Assembly: GCA_022567295.1 (NCBI GenBank) | Contig: JADFHE010000010.1 | Span: forward strand, 1 to 35,186 | Direction of reading: 5' to 3' | Length of the DNA stretch: 35,186 bases | DNA from: Pseudomonadota bacterium | Lineage (GTDB): Bacteria > Pseudomonadota > Gammaproteobacteria > Steroidobacterales > Woeseiaceae | Shown here: positions 18,331 through 25,128 of the stretch, in pieces | Layout of the letters: the number at the start of each line of letters is the position of its first letter | Numbering within the stretch: position 1 is the stretch's first letter | The notes under the pieces: model-generated | The model's input: the letters and a program-made list of their open reading frames with translations, nothing else | What the model was told of the DNA's origin: nothing | The model's database searches: none | Made by a program: the position numbers and the translations under genes

Positions 18331-20268
18331 CTACCTCTGCAAAAGAATAGGCGGCAATGGGTAATTCAGTGTCGCGCAGACAGCTCGGGTCAGTTCCGCC
18401 TCTGCAATGGACAAGATGCCATCGTGTGCTGCGGTCGCACTAACCGCTTGCAGCAACGACTCCTGTCCTTTGCTGTTCAAGCCCAATAGCACGTCGAGAC
18501 TGTGATTTAGATGGGTGACAGTTAGTTTTCGATCCGAGCTGTATTGTTCGTCCTGTGCCCAGGAACCAAGTGTCGCCAATCCGGCTTCGAACGCGGCTAT
18601 CCGTTCGACATCCGAATCGTGGCCGTAGTCAGCAAGAATTCGCAACAGACTGGTCGCTGCCATCCGCAAATCGCCACGTTTCGAACGCCTGGCTTCGCGT
18701 TTGCCAGTGGGATCGATCGCGCGGCCGAGATTACTCATCATGATCCGATAGAAACAAAACTCGAACAGCTCGATTTCACCATCAACTTCGATCAGCCGGG
18801 TGGTCAATGATGCGAGGTAGGAAAGTTCCTGAGCAGGCCGCAGTTTCAGCGCTGGAAACGCGATCTCCAACAATGGCAGCCGAAACTCTGCGCCTATCGT
18901 CAACAGTTCATCATAGTAGCGGCGGATTAATTGTGCGCGTTCCTTGCCCAGTTGCTCCTGCAACAGCGTAAATTGCCGTTCAACGACTTTTCCAGAGCGG
19001 TCGAGAACCAGTGCAACTGCCAGCAAATAAGCGAACTCGGATGAGTGTGCCGCGTCGTACAATTGTGCTGGCATCGACCGCCGTAAATTGCGTGCAAACT
19101 CGATGTGCTGCTTATCCGGTTGTCCTATTGTCGCGGCTATAGTGTTGGCAAGTACGGTCTTTCCTGCACTCGGGACAGCTCTGACCTGGTCGCCGGCGAA
19201 CGCCGCGTGCTGTGAATCGTGTGTGGAAATTGCACGACGTCGGTGCGGATCGACCGGCACAATATCGCTTTCTTTGAAGTTCGGATCCAGTGCCTGGATG
19301 CGTTCGACCAGCGGCGGGTGTGTCGCGAACAGTCCGAAAAGGCGGGATCCGCTGCCAAACAACATGTGACTGACTTCTTCGGGATCGGCCGCACTGATGC
19401 TCGATCCCTCGCTGTATCCGCCAATTTTCTTCAATGCATTTGCAATGCCTTCGCTTTGTCTCGTGAACTGCACAGCGGACGCATCGGCAAGATATTCACG
19501 CTGCCGCGATACTCCGGCTTTGATTATGCGAGCAATAAGCACGCCGATGCCGCCGAGAATTACTAGCCCTAGCCCAACACCCAGAACAACAGGCGCGCCG
19601 CGGCCGCGGCGACTGGAAAAAATACTCGCGTGATAGCCACCGCGTACGATCATTCGCCCGATCAAACCGAGAACCATAATGCCGAACAGCACACCCATAA
19701 GCCGAATGTTGAGTTTCATATCACCATTCAGGATATGGCTGAATTCATGTGCGATGACACCCTGTAACTCATCTCTGTCGAGGATTTCAAGCGTGCCTCG
19801 AGTCACAGCAATGACCGCGTCGCTCGGAGTGAATCCAGCCGCAAAAGCGTTAATTCCGGATTCTTCTTCGAGAACATAGATATCGGGGACCGGGACGCCG
19901 GACGCGATAGCCATTTCTTCGACGACATTACGCAACCGGCGGCGTTGCGGATTCTGCACATCTGTCGGTACGAGCGTGCCGCCCATATCCACGGCTACGC
20001 GACCGCCGCCGGCAGACAGCATCGAAGTCTTGAAGAGACTGGAGCCCAATATGAACAGCGTCGTTACGGCTGCGATGCCCAGCAGGAACAGCGCTCGGTG
20101 TTGTGCGAAGTCTAGGAATGAATCACTGCCTGTCTGGGTGACAGTGTATAACGCGAAACCGACAATGGCCGTTACGCCGAGGACGATCAGGACGGTTGCG
20201 ACAATGTAAGCAAAGACCAGGCGCCGCGATGAACGGCGCGCCTGGTCTTGGGCAGCAAAAAAATTCAC
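18331..20268 (-). CDS. Integral membrane M48 (HtpX-like) metalloprotease with long C-terminal domain
   Basis: Zinc protease of the inner membrane. Four membrane segments are visible (about 17-41, 58-78, 190-208 and 225-248). The zinc site is HEFSH (H174, E175, H178) with third ligand E258 in REYLADASAV. This catalytic part is HtpX-like, but HtpX is about 290 residues and this protein is 645. The extra 300 residues (from about 345) are soluble, helical and include a TerB-like segment (LIEVDGEIELFEF). GTG start at 20268 abuts the TAG of lemA with no spacer. The lemA-M48 pair is widespread and is thought to act in membrane protein quality control. Confidence 0.9.
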   Translation of the reverse strand: MNFFAAQDQARRSSRRLVFAYIVATVLIVLGVTAIVGFALYTVTQTGSDSFLDFAQHRALFLLGIAAVTTLFILGSSLFKTSMLSAGGGRVAVDMGGTLVPTDVQNPQRRRLRNVVEEMAIASGVPVPDIYVLEEESGINAFAAGFTPSDAVIAVTRGTLEILDRDELQGVIAHEFSHILNGDMKLNIRLMGVLFGIMVLGLIGRMIVRGGYHASIFSSRRGRGAPVVLGVGLGLVILGGIGVLIARIIKAGVSRQREYLADASAVQFTRQSEGIANALKKIGGYSEGSSISAADPEEVSHMLFGSGSRLFGLFATHPPLVERIQALDPNFKESDIVPVDPHRRRAISTHDSQHAAFAGDQVRAVPSAGKTVLANTIAATIGQPDKQHIEFARNLRRSMPAQLYDAAHSSEFAYLLAVALVLDRSGKVVERQFTLLQEQLGKERAQLIRRYYDELLTIGAEFRLPLLEIAFPALKLRPAQELSYLASLTTRLIEVDGEIELFEFCFYRIMMSNLGRAIDPTGKREARRSKRGDLRMAATSLLRILADYGHDSDVERIAAFEAGLATLGSWAQDEQYSSDRKLTVTHLNHSLDVLLGLNSKGQESLLQAVSATAAHDGILSIAEAELTRAVCATLNYPLPPILLQR

Positions 20269-20856
20269 CTAGAATGAAACGTTCGGAGCGTCGCGTTTTT
20301 CCTCTGCTTCTATTTCGAGGAAACTGGCGAGCTTGAAACTGAAAAACCCGGCAATGACGTTGTTCGGGAAGTTCTCCGCCGAGTTGTTGTAACCGAGGAC
20401 CGCGTCATTGAACGCCTGCCTCGAAAATGCGACCTTGTTCTCGGTACTCGCGAGCTCTTCCTGAAGCTGCATCATATTTTGATTCGCCTTGAGATCAGGA
20501 TAAGCTTCCGACAACGCGAACAGTCGACTCAGGACGCCAGTCAGAGCACCTTCGGATGCACCGAGCTTCTTCATGGCTTCCGCATTGGCCGGGTCGGCCT
20601 TGGCGGCGTCAAGGCTGGAAACGGCGTTATTGCGGGCCTGAATGACGGCCTCAAGGGTTTCGCGCTCGTGTTTCATGTATCCCTTGACCGCTTCAACGAG
20701 GTTCGGGATCAGATCGTAACGTCGGGTCAATTGCACATCGATCTGGGCGAAAGCGTTCCGCACGCGATTGCGTTCATTGACGAGACGGTTGTAAATGCCA
20801 ACGCCCCACAAGACGATTGCGACTATGACGCCCAGGAAAATCAAGAATGAAACCAT
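20269..20856 (-). CDS. lemA: LemA family protein
   Basis: A 195-residue membrane-anchored protein: one N-terminal helix (VSFLIFLGVIVAIVLWGVGIYN) and a long helical body with the family blocks VRNAFAQIDVQLTRRYDLIPNLV and SRQAFNDAVLGYNN, ending near FFSFKLASFLEIE. Length and motifs fit LemA well. The start ATG at 20856 is well set by GGAAGGAG seven bases upstream. It is the first gene of the lemA-M48-SYLF set. The start overlaps the divergent apbE start by 10 bp. The molecular function of LemA is unknown; association with M48 proteases is the best clue. Confidence 0.93.
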   Translation of the reverse strand: MVSFLIFLGVIVAIVLWGVGIYNRLVNERNRVRNAFAQIDVQLTRRYDLIPNLVEAVKGYMKHERETLEAVIQARNNAVSSLDAAKADPANAEAMKKLGASEGALTGVLSRLFALSEAYPDLKANQNMMQLQEELASTENKVAFSRQAFNDAVLGYNNSAENFPNNVIAGFFSFKLASFLEIEAEEKRDAPNVSF

Positions 20857-21887
20857 TATCCCGCTCCTTCCATAAAGATTGTGAACCGAAGCATAACCTC
20901 AGGTCCGGGTCAAAACTAGCAACGCTGCTGCTGCTGAGTCTGCCATACGCCGCCACTGCAGACTGGTATGGCGATGCCCGGGCGATGATGGGTACCGAGG
21001 TTAGCGTCTACCTCTGGAGCGATGACCCTGAGGTCGGTCGCGCCACTCTTGAGGAGGTTTTTGCCGAGGCGGTTCGTATCGACCACCTCATGAGTACGTA
21101 CAGAGAGGATAGTGAAATCTCCGAAATCAACCGAATGGCCGCACAAGTCCCGGTCGCGGTGGGAGCAGAGCTGTATCAGCTTATCCAGCAATCACTGGAT
21201 ATCTCGCTGCTGACCGACGGCGCGTTCGACATAACCTACGACAGTGTGGGGCAGCATTACGATTTTCGACGACGGCAACGACCCGACAAGAAAACCGTGG
21301 AGTCCGAGCGTCTGAATATCGACTTTCGCTATTTACAACTGGACGACGCGGCCAGGACGATTCGCTTCACGAAAAACGGCGTTCGAATCAATCTTGGTGG
21401 CATAGCGAAAGGGTATGTCGTTGAGCGAGGCATCGGCATCATACGCTCCAAGCAGATACAGCACGCCATCGTCACGGCCGGTGGTGATTCGCGGTTACTA
21501 GGTGATCGGCGTGGCAAGCCATGGATGGTTGGGATTCGCGATCCTCGAAGAGACGGCGAAGTCGCCATTTCGGTGCCGCTCGAAAATGAGGCGATTTCCA
21601 CTTCTGGCGACTACGAACGATATTTTGATGAGGGCGGCGTTCGTTATCATCACATCATTCATCCTGGTACCGGGTTGCCGGCCGGGGAGGTACACAGTGC
21701 CACCGTTTTTGGGCCGGATGCTGTCGTCACCGATGCATTGTCGACGAGCGTGTTCGTCATGGGCGTGGACAAAGGGTTGCGGCTGATTGCGACACTTCCT
21801 GACTACGAAAGCATCGTAATTGATACTGAGGGTCAGGTTTTCTATTCTGACGGGCTGCAACAGCCCGCGGTCCCCGCCGCCCAGTGA
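20847..21887 (+). CDS. apbE: FAD:protein FMN transferase
   Basis: Periplasmic Mg-dependent flavin transferase that attaches FMN to a Thr of target proteins. The 346 residues begin with a signal peptide (cut near YAATA-D, about residue 38; the n-region is long). Family motifs are present: MGTEVSVYLW, the INLGGIAKGYVVERG block, VTAGGDSRLLG, IIHPGTGLPAG and the metal motif VTDALSTSVF. No alternative start lies before the signal peptide, so the 10-bp head-to-head overlap with lemA is forced. Its target is not evident: no NqrC, RnfG or FMN-bind protein is in the window. The tlpA-like gene follows on the same strand. Confidence 0.93.
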   Translation: MKPLSRSFHKDCEPKHNLRSGSKLATLLLLSLPYAATADWYGDARAMMGTEVSVYLWSDDPEVGRATLEEVFAEAVRIDHLMSTYREDSEISEINRMAAQVPVAVGAELYQLIQQSLDISLLTDGAFDITYDSVGQHYDFRRRQRPDKKTVESERLNIDFRYLQLDDAARTIRFTKNGVRINLGGIAKGYVVERGIGIIRSKQIQHAIVTAGGDSRLLGDRRGKPWMVGIRDPRRDGEVAISVPLENEAISTSGDYERYFDEGGVRYHHIIHPGTGLPAGEVHSATVFGPDAVVTDALSTSVFVMGVDKGLRLIATLPDYESIVIDTEGQVFYSDGLQQPAVPAAQ

Positions 21888-22173
21888 CGCACAAGGAAAC
21901 TGCGTTTGTCGCCGAAAGACGACGGATTTTCACTTTAAATTCATACTGATACGCTTATCATGGTCGGCCGTGCGCAGACGAAGAAATCTCTGGGACTGGT
22001 GCCGATTTAACGTAATCTGTTTGCATTGCAGCGCATTTCTGCCACTTACCCTGTCGACATTATGTTTAGGAAATCCGGGCATTTGTGACGATTATCACGG
22101 CTCGGGAGGGCTTCGGCTGTCACCATTCCCGATCACCGGAAGGAACCGGGCAAGTAAGACAAGGGATGGTTTG
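21888..22173. other. Intergenic region upstream of the tlpA-like gene
   Basis: These 286 bp hold no convincing gene in any frame. They are likely the promoter and leader region of the tlpA-AgmX cluster; AT-rich tracts lie at 21937-21960 and 22008-22030, but no clear -35/-10 pair is seen. A perfect stem-loop (CGGGCTG-CAA-CAGCCCG, 21851-21867) lies just before, inside the end of apbE; it lacks a following T-run. Confidence 0.4.
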
Positions 22174-22671
22174 ATGAAAATCAAGAACTTAACTTTAGGA
22201 TTGATGATAACTGTGATTGCTGCGACATCGCTCGCGTCCTCGGGCCTGGAAGGCCAATCGGCGCCGGACTTCGTTCTGAAAAGCTCTACAGGCGAAAACC
22301 TGCGTCTTTCGGAGTATCGCGGTGATGTCGTAATGATTAATTTCTGGGCGACCTGGTGTGGCCCGTGCCGCCAGGAGATGCCGCTGCTCGACGAGCTGTA
22401 CACGCGTTACGAACGCGTTGGCTTCAATCTGTTGGGCGTAAATATCGATGACGATCCGCGTCGCGCTATGCAGATGGTCGAGGATCTGGGCGTGAGCTTC
22501 CCGGTCCTGTTTGATACACGCAAAGAGGTCAGCAAGCTTTATAACGTAGAAGCGATGCCGGTCACGATACTTGTCGATCGAGAAGGCAACGTGCGCTACG
22601 TACACCACGGATACAAACCCGGATACGAGGATAAATATTTCGATCAGGTTCGCTCATTGCTCAGAGAGTAA
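22174..22671 (+). CDS. TlpA/ResA-like periplasmic thioredoxin
   Basis: A 165-residue thiol-disulfide oxidoreductase. A signal peptide (residues 1-22, ATSLASS) or membrane anchor precedes an AhpC/Redoxin-type thioredoxin domain starting SAPDF, with active site W-C62-GP-C65 in FWATWCGPC and the cis-Pro motif EAMPVTILVD. The ATG at 22174 has AAGGGA at suitable spacing. Family members reduce apocytochromes or other periplasmic thiols. Here it lies 286 bp after apbE and 30 bp before the AgmX-type cluster, so it may serve thiols of that machine; the link is only positional. Confidence 0.92.
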   Translation: MKIKNLTLGLMITVIAATSLASSGLEGQSAPDFVLKSSTGENLRLSEYRGDVVMINFWATWCGPCRQEMPLLDELYTRYERVGFNLLGVNIDDDPRRAMQMVEDLGVSFPVLFDTRKEVSKLYNVEAMPVTILVDREGNVRYVHHGYKPGYEDKYFDQVRSLLRE

Positions 22672-22701
22672 CGATTGGGCCGGTCGGCAGGAGAATAGCT
22701 A

Positions 22702-23247
22702 GTGACTAAGACTTTGATCAATCTAATGGCCATAGCGGCACTCGCTATTAGTGCGACATCAGTGGCACAGGATGGCGACGAAGCGGCCTCCCGTGACGAG
22801 TTCCGCAGTCTCGATATGGAAGTGCAGACGCTGAAGAAGGAAGTCCTCGATCTTAACCGGGATCTGTTCTTGCTTGAGGAAGAGTTGTTGTTTCCCGCCA
22901 ACTCGCAGGTCGCGTTTTTTGTCTCCATGGATGTCGGTGAATATTTTGCACTGGATTCAGTCAATATCAAGATCGATGGCAAAGAAGTAACCAACTACCT
23001 CTATACGGAGCGTGAGGTCAACGCGCTGGTCCGCGGTGGTGTCCATCGTGTGCACATGGCGAATCTGAAAACAGGTGATCACGAGCTAATCGCAATTTTC
23101 ACTGGCGAGGGACCACACGTTCGCGACTACCGTCGCGGCGCGACGTTGAACTTCAACAAGGGCATAGGCGCGAAGTACGTCGAGCTTGAGATCACGGATC
23201 GAGTCAAAAAGCAGCAACCCGAATTTATCATCAAAGAATGGGAGTGA
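22702..23247 (+). CDS. Exported coiled-coil protein of the ExbBD/AgmX cluster, unknown function
   Basis: A 181-residue protein I cannot assign to a named family. Residues 1-22 are a signal peptide (ATSVAQ). Residues about 29-60 form a short coiled coil (LDMEVQTLKKEVLDLNRD). The rest looks like an all-beta domain (QVAFFVSMDVGEYF, VNIKIDGKEVTNYLY, GVHRVHMANLKTGDHEL), similar in outline to extracytoplasmic sandwich domains. Start GTG with AGGAGA upstream. It sits 3 bp before the first TPR gene, so it is very likely a subunit or partner in the same envelope machine. Confidence 0.8.
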   Translation: MTKTLINLMAIAALAISATSVAQDGDEAASRDEFRSLDMEVQTLKKEVLDLNRDLFLLEEELLFPANSQVAFFVSMDVGEYFALDSVNIKIDGKEVTNYLYTEREVNALVRGGVHRVHMANLKTGDHELIAIFTGEGPHVRDYRRGATLNFNKGIGAKYVELEITDRVKKQQPEFIIKEWE

Positions 23248-23250
23248 TTC

Positions 23251-25128
23251 TTGTCCCGAGGTCACTTCACAGCTGATTGTCTCCGTTCGCTATTAGTATG
23301 GCTGGTGCTAATAACACCGGCTGCGTATGCGGCAACGTCCGACAGGGAAACAATCGTCATTCAGGACCCGCATTACGGCGAAGTCCTGTTCTATTTCTAC
23401 CAGGGGGACTATTTTCCGGCGATTGTGAGATTGCTGGCTGCGCAGAATCAGCAGCAGCTGGCCGGCCACGATGCAGAGGCTGAGTTGCTGCTCGGTGGCA
23501 TGTATTTGTCGTACGGCCATCATCTGGAGGCCGCGGCCATTTTTGAAAGGATGTTGGCTGACCATGCGTCCGCGGACATTCGGGACCGCACCTGGTTCTT
23601 CCTCGCAAAAATCTGGTATCAGCGTGGTTACCTCGAAAAGTCACAGCAGGCCCTGGACTATATCGAGGATGAACTGCCAAAAAACCTGCAACGCGAAGCG
23701 CTTTTATTGCGAGCACAGATTCTAATCGACGCAGGTGACTACGATCGGGCGATAGCTCTGTTGCATGACTGGCAGGGTAAAACTGAATGGGCGAGTTACG
23801 CAAAATTCAACATTGGCGTCGCGCTCGTACGCAGCGGCCGTGTCGCGGAAGCAGAAGCGCTACTTGACGATCTTGGCAATACGAATCCGTTCAACGAGGA
23901 GCTGACATCGTTGCGCGACAAAGCCAATCTGGCGCTCGGCTTTGCATTACTTCAGGACGGACGACCGGCTGGGGCAAAGGCGCCACTGCAGCGTGTCCGG
24001 CTGGATGGACCGTTCTCCAACAAAGCGCTGTTGGGTGTCGGCTGGGCCGATGCGGAGTTAGACAATTACCGTCGCGCCCTCGTGCCCTGGATGGAACTGC
24101 GTAGCCGCGATCTGCTGGATTCTGCCGTGCAGGAGTCGATGCTGGCAATTCCCTACGCAATGGCGCAGCTGGATTCCATTAGTCAGGCGGCTGACCATTA
24201 CTTGAATGCCATTGAGGCGTTCTATGAGGAAACGAATCGCCTGGAGCGAACCATTGCTCATATCGAATCCGGTGATATGTTCAATCAGTTCCTGGCGACG
24301 GATCCGCTCGACAGCACCGGTTGGTACTGGCGGCTCAAAGAGCTGCCAAAAGGCCCTGAGGCTCGATACCTCTTTCACCTGCTCGCGACGCACGAATTCC
24401 AGGAAGGTCTCAAGAACTACCGTGACCTGAATTATTTGCAGCGCAATCTTGAGCGCTGGAAGGACGATATCGAGGTTTACGGCAACATGCTTGAGACACG
24501 CCAGCAAGCATACCTCGGGCGTTTGCCAGGCGCGGAAGATGCGCTTCTACTCACCGATCTCGATTTCATGATCAATCGCAAACTGGAGTTCGAGTCAACG
24601 CTGAATAACATTGAAGAAGTTGGCGACTGGCTCGCACTTGCTACACAGTCCGAGTTTGAGATGTGGGATGTAATAACAGGGCTTGAAAGCACCCTGGCAG
24701 TACGCGTCGATCTTCCTGAAGCGGCGGAAGTTCATGGGAAAATCCAACTGCTCAAAGGCGTGCTGCAGTGGCGGCTGGAGCGTGAATTTAAAGACAGATT
24801 GTGGCGTATTCGGCGCAATCTCAATGACGCCGGTGAGGGTCTCGTTGCGGCACGACGGTCGCGGCGGAAGATCGATGAGAGTATGCGCAGCGAACCGCTG
24901 CGATTTGCACAATTCAGTGACCGCGTTCACAACCTCGAACCACGTATCGATGGCATGACGATTCGCGTTAATGATGCACTACGGAAGCAACGTGCCTTCC
25001 TGCAGTCAATCGCGGTTAGTGAATTGCAGGCACGTAAGCAGCGCTTGGGTATTTATACGGTACAGGCGCGTTTCGCGTTGGCGGCGATTTACGACGTTGC
25101 AGCAATGGCTGGAGAGGCGACACAATGA
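23251..25128 (+). CDS. Periplasmic TPR protein (625 aa)
   Basis: Start TTG with GGGAG six bases upstream and a cleavable signal peptide (residues 1-27, ending AAYA). The N-terminal half contains tetratricopeptide-like helix pairs (YYQGDYFPAIV-type units, LLLGGMYLSYGHHLEAAAIFERML, LAKIWYQRGYLEKSQQAL, AQILIDAGDYDRAIALL), and the C-terminal third (from about 430) is a long helical, partly coiled region. TPR proteins of this kind form scaffolds between inner and outer membrane. It overlaps the next gene by ATGA (4 bp). No catalytic motif was seen. Confidence 0.85.
   Translation: MSRGHFTADCLRSLLVWLVLITPAAYAATSDRETIVIQDPHYGEVLFYFYQGDYFPAIVRLLAAQNQQQLAGHDAEAELLLGGMYLSYGHHLEAAAIFERMLADHASADIRDRTWFFLAKIWYQRGYLEKSQQALDYIEDELPKNLQREALLLRAQILIDAGDYDRAIALLHDWQGKTEWASYAKFNIGVALVRSGRVAEAEALLDDLGNTNPFNEELTSLRDKANLALGFALLQDGRPAGAKAPLQRVRLDGPFSNKALLGVGWADAELDNYRRALVPWMELRSRDLLDSAVQESMLAIPYAMAQLDSISQAADHYLNAIEAFYEETNRLERTIAHIESGDMFNQFLATDPLDSTGWYWRLKELPKGPEARYLFHLLATHEFQEGLKNYRDLNYLQRNLERWKDDIEVYGNMLETRQQAYLGRLPGAEDALLLTDLDFMINRKLEFESTLNNIEEVGDWLALATQSEFEMWDVITGLESTLAVRVDLPEAAEVHGKIQLLKGVLQWRLEREFKDRLWRIRRNLNDAGEGLVAARRSRRKIDESMRSEPLRFAQFSDRVHNLEPRIDGMTIRVNDALRKQRAFLQSIAVSELQARKQRLGIYTVQARFALAAIYDVAAMAGEATQ

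Noticed and set aside
21851..21867. Stem-loop CGGGCTG-CAA-CAGCCCG as a terminator of apbE
   Set aside because: It lies inside the coding sequence before the stop and has no following T-run.
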